Source: Actinomadura luteofluorescens
GTDB taxonomy: Bacteria; Actinomycetota; Actinomycetes; Streptosporangiales; Streptosporangiaceae
Assembly: GCF_013409365.1 (NCBI RefSeq)
Contig: NZ_JACCBA010000001.1
Location: forward strand, 9,052,001-9,116,000
Length of the DNA stretch: 64,000 nucleotides
Direction: 5' to 3'
A program made the position numbers and the translations under genes. This document shows, piece by piece, positions 27,154 to 35,377 of the stretch (the stretch's first letter is position 1; every line of letters begins with the position of its first letter). The notes under the pieces were generated by a model that had not been told where the DNA came from, did not search any database, and saw only the letters and a list, made by a program, of their open reading frames with translations.

Positions 27154-28140
27154 GTGAGCGCGCCGGGCCTCGACGACTACGCGGCCGGGGTGCGGGACGG
27201 GTCGCGGGCGTGGATCGCGCGGGCGATCACGCTCGTGGAGTCGGCCCGCCCGGACCACAGGGAGCTGGCGCAGAAACTGCTGGTCGAGCTGACCCCGCAT
27301 GCCGGGAACGCCCGTCGCGTCGGGATCACCGGGGTGCCCGGGGTCGGCAAGTCCACGTTCATCGACGCGCTCGGCACCCGGCTGACGGGGGAGGGGCACC
27401 GGGTCGCGGTCCTCGCCGTGGACCCGTCCTCCACCCGGACGGGCGGCAGCATCCTCGGCGACAAGACCCGGATGCACCGGCTCGCCACCGATCCGGCCGC
27501 GTTCATCCGCCCCTCGCCCACCGCCGGGACGCTGGGCGGCGTCGCGAAGGCCACCCGCGAGGCGATGGTGGTCATGGAGGCGGCGGGGTTCGACGTCGTC
27601 CTGGTCGAGACGGTCGGTGTCGGGCAGTCCGAGACGGCCGTCGCCGAGATGGTCGACTCCTTCCTGTTCCTCACCCTCGCCCGCACCGGCGACCAGCTCC
27701 AGGGGATCAAGAAGGGCGTCCTGGAGCTGGCCGACGTCATCGCGGTGAACAAGGCCGACGGCGAGCACCGGAGAGAGGCCGAGCGCGCCGCCCGCGAGCT
27801 GGCGGGCGCGCTGCGGCTGCTGCGCAGCGACGAGCGCGTCCGCGCCACCCCGGTCCTGACGTGCAGCGCCAAGGAGGGCACCGGGCTGGAGGAGGTGTGG
27901 GGCGCGCTGGTCGAGCACCAGGACCGGCTCCGCGAGACCGGCGAGCTGGAAGCCCGGCGCCGCCGCCAGCAGGTCGGCTGGACGTGGGCGCTGGTGCGCG
28001 AGCGGCTGCTGTCCGACCTGCGCGGGCATCCCGGCGTCCGGGACGCCGCGCCCGGTCTGGAGCGGGAGGTCGCCGAGGGGACGCTGACCCCCGCCCTGGC
28101 CGCCGAGCGCCTCCTGGAGGTGTTCTCGCGGGACCGCTGA
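27154..28140 (+). CDS. meaB: MeaB/ArgK-type GTPase, methylmalonyl-CoA mutase chaperone
   Basis: The 328-residue G3E-family GTPase has the P-loop GVPGVGKST (residues 60-68), the DPSSTRTGGSILGDKTRM switch region, VETVGVGQSE and the base-recognition NKAD. MeaB loads adenosylcobalamin into, and protects, methylmalonyl-CoA mutase. The gene lies 67 bases behind mutB with a GTG start, in the usual mutA-mutB-meaB order, which supports the assignment over other ArgK-like proteins. Confidence 0.96.
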   Translation: MSAPGLDDYAAGVRDGSRAWIARAITLVESARPDHRELAQKLLVELTPHAGNARRVGITGVPGVGKSTFIDALGTRLTGEGHRVAVLAVDPSSTRTGGSILGDKTRMHRLATDPAAFIRPSPTAGTLGGVAKATREAMVVMEAAGFDVVLVETVGVGQSETAVAEMVDSFLFLTLARTGDQLQGIKKGVLELADVIAVNKADGEHRREAERAARELAGALRLLRSDERVRATPVLTCSAKEGTGLEEVWGALVEHQDRLRETGELEARRRRQQVGWTWALVRERLLSDLRGHPGVRDAAPGLEREVAEGTLTPALAAERLLEVFSRDR

Positions 28141-28217
28141 AGGGGTTCCGTATGTCCGAAACCTTGGGTTGTCCCAGGTCCCGGTCGCGGCGCACGGGGA
28201 TCAGGTAGAAAAGTCGG

Positions 28218-29219
28218 ATGGACGTCATCGCGCTCGATGATCCGACGGACGCGCAGATCCGGGGGTGGCACGCGGTGCTCGCCGCCGTCCACGCGGCCGA
28301 GCCGGACGGCGACCCCGCGCCCGACCCGGAGGGGACGGCGCGGCTGCTGCTCGGCGCGGAGGCCGGCGCGCGGCAGCGGCTGTGGGCGGCGGCCGCCGGC
28401 GGACGCGGCGCGGGCGGCGCCCTGGCCGCGGTGGCGGCGCTGCGGTTGCCCGGCGAGCCGGGCGCCGACCGTCCCGGCGAGGTCGACATCCAGGTCCGCC
28501 CCGAGCACCGGCGGCGCGGGCTCGGCGCCCGGCTCCTCGCCGCGGCCGCGCAGGGGCTGCGCGAGGACGGCCGCTCCAGCGTGATCGCGCAGGTCCTCGC
28601 GGGCACCCCGGCCGTTCCCTTCCTGGAGTCGCACGGTTTCGAGTGCGTGCTGACCCTGCGCGGCATGCTGCTGCGGCTGGAGGACGTCCCCGCCGAGCGC
28701 GTGGCGCGGCTGCTGGCCGAGGCGCCCGCCGGCTACCGGCTCGCGCGCTGGCGGGGGGCGGTGCCGGACGAGCACGCCGAGGCCCTCGCCCGCGCCAAGC
28801 ACGCCATGGCCGACTTCGCCGAGTACGAGGGGACGCCCTGGGACGCGCACCGCGTCCGCGAGATGGCCGAGATCGTCGCCAAGCGCGGTGACGACCTCTA
28901 CACGGTCGCTGCACTGTCGGGCGACGTCATCGCCGGGTTCACCGAGGTCGTGGTGCCGGCGGGGTGCGCCGGGCGCGCGGCGCAGTACGACACGGCGGTG
29001 CTGCCCGAACACCGCGGCAGGCGGCTCGGCATCTGGGTGAAGGCGGCGATGCTGCGCTGGCTGGGGGAGGAGTGCCCCGGCGTACGGGAAATCGAAACGG
29101 ACAATTCCGGCGACAACGCCCACATGATCGCGGTGAACGAGGAGCTCGGCTTCCGCCTGGAGCGCGAGTCCCTGGAGTACCAGGCCGCGGTGTCCGCCCT
29201 CCCCGCCTCCGGTCGCTGA
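28218..29219 (+). CDS. Tandem-GNAT acetyltransferase
   Basis: The 333-residue protein has two GNAT domains. The N-terminal one carries VRPEHRRRGLGARLL, the canonical acetyl-CoA loop. The C-terminal one carries LPEHRGRRLGIWVKAAML and the ETDNSGDNAHMIAVNEELGF motif. Double-GNAT proteins of this kind resemble mycothiol synthase and other actinomycete N-acetyltransferases, but I see no diagnostic MshD motif. A TAGAAA box six bases before the ATG suggests a leaderless message. A 78-base gap separates it from meaB. Confidence 0.87.
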   Translation: MDVIALDDPTDAQIRGWHAVLAAVHAAEPDGDPAPDPEGTARLLLGAEAGARQRLWAAAAGGRGAGGALAAVAALRLPGEPGADRPGEVDIQVRPEHRRRGLGARLLAAAAQGLREDGRSSVIAQVLAGTPAVPFLESHGFECVLTLRGMLLRLEDVPAERVARLLAEAPAGYRLARWRGAVPDEHAEALARAKHAMADFAEYEGTPWDAHRVREMAEIVAKRGDDLYTVAALSGDVIAGFTEVVVPAGCAGRAAQYDTAVLPEHRGRRLGIWVKAAMLRWLGEECPGVREIETDNSGDNAHMIAVNEELGFRLERESLEYQAAVSALPASGR

Positions 29220-29270
29220 CCGGAAAACACGTTGCCCCCGCGGCCCGCCGCTGGGCATTCTCATGGAGGT

Positions 29271-29291
29271 CTTCCGGGAAATGCCCGGAAG
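29271..29291 (+). terminator. Short hairpin before tRNA-Asn
   Basis: CTTCCGGG (29271-29278) pairs with CCCGGAAG (29284-29291) around AAATG. It sits after the acetyltransferase and 20 bases before the tRNA 5' end. It could be a terminator or could isolate the tRNA transcript. Confidence 0.4.
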
Positions 29292-29311
29292 GCGGAGAAT
29301 TGCCGAAGCAT

Positions 29312-29382
29312 TTCCTCGTAGTTCAACGGCAGAACGCCGCACTGTTAATGCGGATATCCAGGTTCGAATCCTGGCGGGGGAG
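29312..29382 (+). tRNA. tRNA-Asn (anticodon GTT), compact form
   Basis: A complete cloverleaf can be folded by hand. The acceptor TTCCTCG (29312-29318) pairs with CGGGGGA (29375-29381) through two G-T pairs. The D arm is GTTC/GAAC with a 7-base loop. The anticodon arm is CCGCA/TGCGG with loop CTGTTAA (anticodon 29344-29346). A 4-base variable loop and the T arm CCAGG-TTCGAAT-CCTGG follow. The discriminator is G and CCA is not encoded. At 71 bases it is shorter than a typical tRNA-Asn (about 73), with a small D loop. It may be an additional isoacceptor rather than the main copy. Confidence 0.88.
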
Positions 29383-29407
29383 CGGCACGGGCCAGGGAGG
29401 TGACGCG

Positions 29408-29848
29408 GTGAACGTGCTCGTCCTGAACGCGTCGTACGAACCCATGCAGAGGGTCGATCTGCGGCACGCCATCCGGATGCTGGTGCGCGAGGTGGCCGTG
29501 GTCGAGGAGGCGGAGGAGGGCCGCACCTTCGGTCGCTTCCCGGTCCCGCGCGTCCTGCGGCTCGTTCGCTATGTCGCGATGCGCTGGAGGCACGGCAGGC
29601 GCCCGCCCTGGAGCAAGCGCGGCGTGTACCTGCGCGACGGGGGCCGCTGCTGCTACTGCGGCAAGCGCGGCAACACGATCGACCACGTCCACCCGCAGTC
29701 CCGCGGCGGGGCCGACACCTGGGAGAACACCGTCCTGGCGTGCGGCAGGTGCAACAACCGCAAGGGGGACCGGACGCTCGCCGAGGCGGGGCTGCGGCTG
29801 CCGTCGCCGCCGCGGGTGCCGCGCTGGGAGGAGCTCGTCGGGCCGTGA
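29408..29848 (+). CDS. HNH endonuclease
   Basis: From GTG 29408, behind an AGGGAGGTGA ribosome site, the product has 146 residues. The zinc-ribbon HNH core is intact: CCYCGKRG, IDHVHPQSRGG, ENTVLACGRCNNRKGDRT. The N-terminus (VLVLNASYEPM...DLRHAIRMLV) is a conserved domain found before HNH in a widespread actinobacterial family. Its role is undetermined; there is no linked methylase or phage gene. The tRNA-Asn ends only 25 bases upstream, so both may come from one transcript. Confidence 0.92.
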   Translation: MNVLVLNASYEPMQRVDLRHAIRMLVREVAVVEEAEEGRTFGRFPVPRVLRLVRYVAMRWRHGRRPPWSKRGVYLRDGGRCCYCGKRGNTIDHVHPQSRGGADTWENTVLACGRCNNRKGDRTLAEAGLRLPSPPRVPRWEELVGP

Positions 29849-29884
29849 CGGGGGCCGCCGGATCGGCCCGGCGCCGCCGGGGGA

Positions 29885-29915
29885 GGGGCCGGACCGCATC
29901 GCGCGGTCCGGCCCC
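29885..29915 (+). terminator. Strong hairpin after HNH gene
   Basis: Bases 29885-29897 pair perfectly with 29903-29915 (13 bp, 5-base loop). It follows the HNH stop by 36 bases. There is no T tail, but the stability fits an actinomycete terminator. Confidence 0.7.
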
Positions 29916-30043
29916 TGGCCGTTCGCGGCGGCGCCGTCCGGTAGCCGCGCGTGACTCTATGTGTTTTGTGGAGCTTGTGAGGAAAATAGGGCGATTGTGG
30001 TAATGTGCCGCCAATCTTGAGCTTTGTTATCTAGGAGAGATCT

Positions 30044-31066
30044 GTGGCGGCCCTCGATCCCCCCGGCAGAACGCCGCGCCCTCCGCGCGGGCGCGCAGCG
30101 GCGAAGCGCCTCGCGGCGCTGGCCCTCGCGGCGGGCGTCTCGGCGGCCCTGCCGCCGGTGTCCGGGAGCGCGGCGGCACTCCCGGAGCGGCCGAAGGACC
30201 TGAAGAAGGAGTACGCCAAGCTCAAGGCGCGCTCGGAGAAGCTCTCCAAGGAGTACCGGGGCGAGCTCGTCTCCCTCGAGGAGGCGAAGAAGGCCGCCGA
30301 GCGCGCGGGCGCGGACGCGACCAGGGCCGGCCGCGAGTACGACGCCGCCCGGATCGACGTGGCCCGCCTGGCGGCCGGCACCTACATGACCGGCCGCCTC
30401 GACGTGATCCCGATGATCTCCTCGGCGGAGCCGGGCGCCGCCGTCCACGACGCCGCCGTGGTCGAGCACATCAGCCGCAACAACGGCCGCCGCATCCAGA
30501 GCCTGGAGGCGCTGAACACCAGGGCGGTCCAGTCGGAGGCGACGGCCCGCAAGAAGCTGGACGCGGTCAAGAAGGAGATCGACGACCTGGAGGGCCAGCG
30601 CGCCCGCGTCAAGAAGCTGCTCGTCAAGTACAAGCCGGAGACGACCCGCACCACCGTGCCCGGCGGCGGCGGCCGCCCGGACGGGGCGAGCGGCACGAAG
30701 TCCCCGATCGTCGGCAACTCGATGACCGCGCGGATGCGCACCGTGCTGCTGGAGATCGACGGGAAGTTCGGCGCCTTCCCGACCATCGGGTGCTCGCGCC
30801 CCGGCGACCCGCAGGACCACGGCTCGGGCCGGGCCTGCGACTTCATGGAGAGCACCGGCGGCAAGATGCCGAGCGCCTCCGCCCAGGCGCACGGCGACCG
30901 CGTCGCCCAGTACGTGATCGACAACGCGTCCCGCCTCGGCATCAAGTACGTCATCTGGAAGCAGCGCATCTACGACATGCGCGGCAGCGGCGGCTGGAGC
31001 CAGATGGAGGACCGCGGCAGCGTCACCCAGAACCACTTCGACCACGTCCACGTCTCGGTGCTCTGA
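30044..31066 (+). CDS. Secreted coiled-coil protein with metallopeptidase-like C-terminal domain
   Basis: From GTG 30044 (GGAGAGAT ribosome site) the product has 340 residues. An Arg-rich signal peptide (LAALALAAGVSAALPPVSG) is followed by a long charged coiled coil (about residues 45-200: KKEYAKLKARSEKLSKEY, ARKKLDAVKKEIDDLEGQ) and a Gly/Pro linker. A C-terminal domain carries DHGSGRACDF and NHFDHVHVS, which resemble the metal ligands of VanY-like or ARB_07466-type domains. Proteins of this architecture act at the cell wall, usually helping peptidoglycan turnover. A 195-base region upstream carries its promoter; I found no c-di-AMP riboswitch there. Confidence 0.83.
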   Translation: MAALDPPGRTPRPPRGRAAAKRLAALALAAGVSAALPPVSGSAAALPERPKDLKKEYAKLKARSEKLSKEYRGELVSLEEAKKAAERAGADATRAGREYDAARIDVARLAAGTYMTGRLDVIPMISSAEPGAAVHDAAVVEHISRNNGRRIQSLEALNTRAVQSEATARKKLDAVKKEIDDLEGQRARVKKLLVKYKPETTRTTVPGGGGRPDGASGTKSPIVGNSMTARMRTVLLEIDGKFGAFPTIGCSRPGDPQDHGSGRACDFMESTGGKMPSASAQAHGDRVAQYVIDNASRLGIKYVIWKQRIYDMRGSGGWSQMEDRGSVTQNHFDHVHVSVL

Positions 31067-31067
31067 C

Positions 31068-31114
31068 GCGCCCGCGCTTCCCGGCGCGGGCGCCGGGACG
31101 CCGCTCGGGCGTCC
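31068..31114. terminator. Double hairpin between convergent genes
   Basis: GCGCCCGCGC (31068-31077) pairs with 31084-31093. A second stem, GGACGCC (31096-31102), pairs with 31108-31114. They fill the space between the coiled-coil gene and the oxidoreductase gene and could stop both messages. Confidence 0.6.
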
Positions 31115-32170
31115 TCACCCGTCGCCGAGCTCGACGACGGCCGACTCGCGCGCGGAGCGGGCGGCGGCCTCGATGACCTCCAGCCCGGTGATCGCCTCGG
31201 CGAGGGTGACCGGCGGCGGCGCGCCGTCCCGCAGCGTGCGCAGGACGCTCGCGTAGAAGTCGTGGTAGGCCCCGGCGGCCGTGGGCTCGGGGGTCTCGTG
31301 TCCGGGTGTGCCGAGCAGGCCGCTGGATCCGGGCGGCGCGATGCCGTAGCCGGGGTCCTTGGGGGTGAGGCCCGCGCGGAGCTGCTCCTCCTGGACGTCC
31401 ATGCCCGAGACCGCGTACGCCGCGCGGCTGCCGAGGACGCGGAAGCGCGGGCCCTGGTGGGCGGCGGTGGCGCTCATCCAGAGGTGCGACCGGGCGCCGC
31501 CCGGGTGGGCCAGGGCCACGAACACGTCGTCGGGGGCCGCGGCTCCCGGGCGGCGGGTGTCGATCTCGGCGTAGACCCGCTCCGGCGGGCCGAGCAGCGC
31601 GATCGCCTGGTCGACCAGGTGGGACCCGAGGTCGAACAGGATGCCGCCGGCGTCGCGGGGGTCGGCGCTCTCCTTCCAGCTCTCCTTGACCTCCGGCCGC
31701 CAGCGCTCGAAGCGGGACTCCAGGCGCAGGACGTCGCCGAGGGCGCCCGAGGAGGCCAGCCGCCGCACCGTCTGGAAGTCGCCGTCCCAGCGGCGGTTGT
31801 GGAACGGGAAGACCGGCAGCCCCCGGACGGCGCTGAGCGCGGCGAGGGAGCGGGCCTCGGCCGAGGCGGCCGCGACGGGCTTGTCCACCACGACGGGCAG
31901 GCCCGAGGTCAGCGCGGTCCGGGCCAGCGGCACGTGCTGCCGGTTGGGGGCGGTGACCACCACCAGGTCGCAGGCGCCCGACGCCCCCCACAGCCGGTCC
32001 ACGCTGTCGAGGACCTCGGCCTCCGGGTACCGCTCGCGCACCGCCCGCTGCCGTTCCGGGGAGCCGGTCACGACCGCGGCCAGCCGCATCCCCGGCACCG
32101 ACGAGATCAGCGGGGCGTGGAACACCGAGCCGCCGGTGCCGTATCCGATCAGGGCAACACGCAGGTCCAT
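31115..32170 (-). CDS. Gfo/Idh/MocA-family oxidoreductase
   Basis: From ATG 32170 the product has 351 residues. It has an N-terminal Rossmann fold (VALIGYGTGGSVFHAPLI), the nucleotide-sugar-dehydrogenase EKP-like motif in the form VVVDKPVAAASAEA, and the C-terminal FDLGSHLVDQAIALLG strand. Members reduce or oxidise sugars, inositol or biliverdin-like molecules with NAD(P). It stands alone on the minus strand, divergent from the signalling pair at 32298. The substrate is unknown. The upstream frame to 32467 is not used. Confidence 0.9.
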   Translation of the reverse strand: MDLRVALIGYGTGGSVFHAPLISSVPGMRLAAVVTGSPERQRAVRERYPEAEVLDSVDRLWGASGACDLVVVTAPNRQHVPLARTALTSGLPVVVDKPVAAASAEARSLAALSAVRGLPVFPFHNRRWDGDFQTVRRLASSGALGDVLRLESRFERWRPEVKESWKESADPRDAGGILFDLGSHLVDQAIALLGPPERVYAEIDTRRPGAAAPDDVFVALAHPGGARSHLWMSATAAHQGPRFRVLGSRAAYAVSGMDVQEEQLRAGLTPKDPGYGIAPPGSSGLLGTPGHETPEPTAAGAYHDFYASVLRTLRDGAPPPVTLAEAITGLEVIEAAARSARESAVVELGDG

Positions 32171-32297
32171 GACTCGATCATGACCGATGGCGCGGCGGCG
32201 GCCGGGCGGCGGGGGCCCCGATGGGCCGGTCCGGGCCCGCACGGCGGCGCCGGTTCCACGTAGGCTTTCGTACGGGTTGTGTTGGATCGAGGGGGGC

Positions 32298-33947
32298 ATG
32301 TTGCCGAAACCAGTGCTGCTGACGGTCGACGACGACCCGGGAGTGTCCCGGGCCGTGGCGCGGGACCTTCGTCGCCGGTACGCCGAGACGTACCGGATCG
32401 TGCGCGCCGAGTCGGGCGGGCAGGCCCTGGAGGCGTTGAGCGAACTGCGGCTGCGCGGCGACGACACGGCCGTGCTGCTCGCCGACTACCGGATGCCCGG
32501 GATGGACGGCGTGGAGTTCCTGGAACGCGCCATGGACCTGTTCCCGTTCGCGCGCCGGATCCTGCTCACCGCCTACGCCGACACCGACGCGGCGATCCGC
32601 GCGATCAACGACGTCGACCTCGACCACTACATGCTGAAGCCGTGGAACCCGCCGGAGGAGAAGTTCTACCCGGTGATCGACGAGCAGCTGGACGCCTGGG
32701 CGCGCGTCGACCGGCGCCCGCCGGGCGAGCTGCGGGTGGTCGGGCACCGCTGGTCGTCCCGCTGCTACGAGGTCCGCGACTTCCTGGCCCGCCACCAGGT
32801 GCCCTACACCTGGCTGATGGACGGCGACCCCGAGGGCGCCCAGCTGGTCGCGGCGGCCGCGTGCCCGGAGCTGCCGCTGATCGTGACCGCGGACGGGGCG
32901 ACGCTGTCGGCCCCGTCCGACGCCGAGCTGGCCGCCGCGGTCGGGCTGCCGAGCACCCCGACCGCCGGCTTCTACGACCTGATCGTCGTCGGCGGCGGCC
33001 CGTCCGGGCTCGGCGCGGCCGTGTACGGCGCGTCCGAGGGCCTGAAGACGGTGGTCGTGGAGCGCCGCGCCCTCGGCGGCCAGGCCGGGCAGAGCTCCCG
33101 CATCGAGAACTACCTCGGCTTCCCCGACGGGGTGAGCGGCGCGCAGCTCGCCGACCGGGCCCGCCGCCAGGCCGACCGGTTCGGCGCCGAGCTGCTGCAG
33201 GCCGGCGAGGTCACCGCGCTGGAGTCGCGCGGCACGGCCCGGGTGGCGCGGCTCTCGGACGGCTCGGAGATCGCCGCGCACGCCGTCATCCTGGCCACCG
33301 GCGTCTCCTACCGCCGCCTCAACGCGCAGGGCGTGGACGACTTCGTCGGGCGCGGCGTGTACTACGGCGCCGCGCTCACCGAGGCGCCGTCCTGCGCGGA
33401 CGAGGAGGTCGCCGTCGTCGGCGGCGCCAACTCCGCGGGCCAGGCCGCGGTGCACCTGGCCAAGTACGCCAGGAAGGTGCACATCATCGTCCGGGCCGAC
33501 GGCCTGGAGAAGTCGATGTCGCACTACCTGGTCGAGCAGATCGCGGCGACGCCCAACATCGAGGTGCACACCGGCAAGACGGTGTGCGCGGCGGAGGGCG
33601 CCGACCGGCTGGAGCGGCTCACGTTCGCGTGGCCGGGCGGGAAGAAGACCATCGACGCGCACTGGCTGTTCGTGTTCATCGGCGCGGAACCGGGCACGGG
33701 GTGGCTGGACGGCTTCGTCGAGCGCGACGCGCGCGGGTACGTCCTCACCGGGCCCGACCTCGTCGGCGGGGGCCGCCGCCCCGCCGGGTGGCCGCTCGCG
33801 CGCCAGCCCTACCACCTGGAGACCAGCGTCCCCGGGGTGTTCGCGGCGGGCGACGTCCGCTCGGAGTCGATGAAGCGGGTGGCGTCCGCGGTCGGCGACG
33901 GCGCGATGGCCGTCGCGTTGGTCCACCGTTACCTGGAGCAGGCATGA
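32298..33947 (+). CDS. Response-regulator / glutaredoxin-like / thioredoxin-reductase-like fusion
   Basis: The 549-residue fusion has three parts. Residues 1-125 are a receiver domain with DDD (11-13), phospho-acceptor Asp63 (LADYRMPG), Thr91 and Lys114. Residues ~143-222 look glutaredoxin-like (VGHRWSSRCYEVRDFL, then VPYTWLMDGDP), with SSRC where CPYC would be. Residues ~225-549 are an FAD/NADPH module with VGGGPSG (232-237), VVGGANSAGQA and GVFAAGDVRS. The reductase disulfide is missing: only Cys366 (APSCADEE) remains of CxxC. Ordinary thioredoxin reduction is therefore unlikely, and flavin-based redox sensing is more plausible. It overlaps the kinase gene by ATGA. Confidence 0.9.
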   Translation: MLPKPVLLTVDDDPGVSRAVARDLRRRYAETYRIVRAESGGQALEALSELRLRGDDTAVLLADYRMPGMDGVEFLERAMDLFPFARRILLTAYADTDAAIRAINDVDLDHYMLKPWNPPEEKFYPVIDEQLDAWARVDRRPPGELRVVGHRWSSRCYEVRDFLARHQVPYTWLMDGDPEGAQLVAAAACPELPLIVTADGATLSAPSDAELAAAVGLPSTPTAGFYDLIVVGGGPSGLGAAVYGASEGLKTVVVERRALGGQAGQSSRIENYLGFPDGVSGAQLADRARRQADRFGAELLQAGEVTALESRGTARVARLSDGSEIAAHAVILATGVSYRRLNAQGVDDFVGRGVYYGAALTEAPSCADEEVAVVGGANSAGQAAVHLAKYARKVHIIVRADGLEKSMSHYLVEQIAATPNIEVHTGKTVCAAEGADRLERLTFAWPGGKKTIDAHWLFVFIGAEPGTGWLDGFVERDARGYVLTGPDLVGGGRRPAGWPLARQPYHLETSVPGVFAAGDVRSESMKRVASAVGDGAMAVALVHRYLEQA

Positions 33948-35377
33948 ACACGGCGTCACCGGAGCAGCTGCGGGAGCTGTTCCTCTTCGAGGACCTGGAC
34001 GACGAGAAGCTCGGCTGGCTGTCGGCCTGCGGGACGGTCGCGGACTACCCCGGCGACGGGATCATCTGCGACCAGGGCGACGCCGCCGAGTTCCTCTACG
34101 TGCTGCTCGACGGCGAGATGGTGATGACCCAGAACGTCCGGGGCCACGTGGCGCAGGTCAGCCGCACCGACCGGCCCGGCACCTACGGCGGGGCCGTGCA
34201 GGCGTACCTGGGCGACAAGATCGAGCAGAGGTACCAGCACTCGCTGCGCGCGACGCGCCCCACGCGGGTCTTCGTGCTGCCGGCGTACAAGTTCGCCAAG
34301 ATGGTCCGCAAGTGGTTCCCGATGGCCACGCACCTGCTGGAGGGCGTCTTCTTCGGGATGACCAACGCGCGGCGGGTCGTCGACCAGCGCGAGCGCCTCA
34401 CCGCGCTCGGCACCATCACCGCGGGCCTCACCCACGAGCTGAACAACCCGGCCGCCGCCGCGGCGCGGGCCAGCGCCGAGCTCGGCGACCGGCTGATCGG
34501 CGCGCAGAAGAGCCTCGCCGACCTCGCGGCGCAGGGCGTCGACTGCACCCATCTCAGCGCGCTGGTGTCGCTGCGCCCGGCGCTGCCCGCCTCGCCCGGC
34601 GGGCGCCGCAGCCCGCTGGAGGTCAGCGACGCCGAGGACGAGCTGGGCGACTGGCTGGAGGAGCACGGCGTCGGCGACGCCTGGGACCTCGCGCCCGGCC
34701 TGGTGGCCGCCGGGATCGGCATCGAGCAGGCCGAGGAGGTCGAGCGGGCGGCGGGCGGCCACCTGCCCGCCGCGATGCGCTGGCTGGCCGAGGTGATGGA
34801 GGTGACCCAGCTCCAGGCGGAGATCTCCGAGGCGATGGGCCGCATCACCGCGCTGCTGGACTCGGCCCGCCAGTACTCCCAGCTGGACCGCGCGCCCTAC
34901 CGGCGCACCGACCTGCGCGAGCTGCTGGACAGCACGCTCACCATGCTCAAGCGCAAGTTCGGGGACGGTGTGACGGTCAAGACCGTCTACGACGAGGCGC
35001 TGCCGCCCGTGCCGGTCTACGCGGCCGAGCTGAACCAGGTGTGGACCAACCTGATCGTCAACGCGCTGCAGGCGATGCAGGGCAGCGGCACGCTGACGAT
35101 CCGCACCGCCCGCGAGGACGACTACGCGCTGGTGGAGATCGCCGACACCGGGATCGGCATCCCCGAGGAGGACCTCGACCGGATCTTCACGCCCTTCTTC
35201 ACCACCAAGCCGGTGGGGCAGGGCACCGGGCTCGGCCTCGACATCTCCTGGCGCATCGTCGCGGGCCGGCACGGCGGCGACATCCGGGTGGAGTCGCTGC
35301 CCGGCGACACCCGGTTCCAGGTCCTGCTGCCGCTCACCGAACCCTCGGAGGAGTCCGCCGGGGAGACCGCTCAGTAG
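33944..35377 (+). CDS. cNMP-binding-domain histidine kinase
   Basis: The 477-residue cytoplasmic kinase opens with a cyclic-nucleotide-binding-like domain (ICDQGDAAEFLYVLLDGEMVM). A HisKA-like helix follows with His164 in GLTHELNNPAAAAARA, then a long insert, then the ATPase domain: N-box NQVWTNLIVNALQAM, ADTGIGIPEEDLDRIFTPFFTTK, and GTGLGLDISWRIV. No membrane segment is seen. The 4-base overlap with the receiver fusion marks it as cognate kinase. The pair probably senses redox state or a nucleotide signal, and since no DNA-binding output domain exists in either, the output is enzymatic or through protein contact. Confidence 0.9.
   Translation: MNTASPEQLRELFLFEDLDDEKLGWLSACGTVADYPGDGIICDQGDAAEFLYVLLDGEMVMTQNVRGHVAQVSRTDRPGTYGGAVQAYLGDKIEQRYQHSLRATRPTRVFVLPAYKFAKMVRKWFPMATHLLEGVFFGMTNARRVVDQRERLTALGTITAGLTHELNNPAAAAARASAELGDRLIGAQKSLADLAAQGVDCTHLSALVSLRPALPASPGGRRSPLEVSDAEDELGDWLEEHGVGDAWDLAPGLVAAGIGIEQAEEVERAAGGHLPAAMRWLAEVMEVTQLQAEISEAMGRITALLDSARQYSQLDRAPYRRTDLRELLDSTLTMLKRKFGDGVTVKTVYDEALPPVPVYAAELNQVWTNLIVNALQAMQGSGTLTIRTAREDDYALVEIADTGIGIPEEDLDRIFTPFFTTKPVGQGTGLGLDISWRIVAGRHGGDIRVESLPGDTRFQVLLPLTEPSEESAGETAQ

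Noticed and set aside
27177..30014. 945-residue minus-strand open frame
   Set aside because: It runs antisense through meaB, the GNAT gene, the tRNA and the HNH gene, all of which are well supported.
29916..30043. c-di-AMP (ydaO) riboswitch before the secreted coiled-coil gene
   Set aside because: Such elements precede many actinomycete wall-hydrolase genes, but the conserved core sequences are not present and the space is short.
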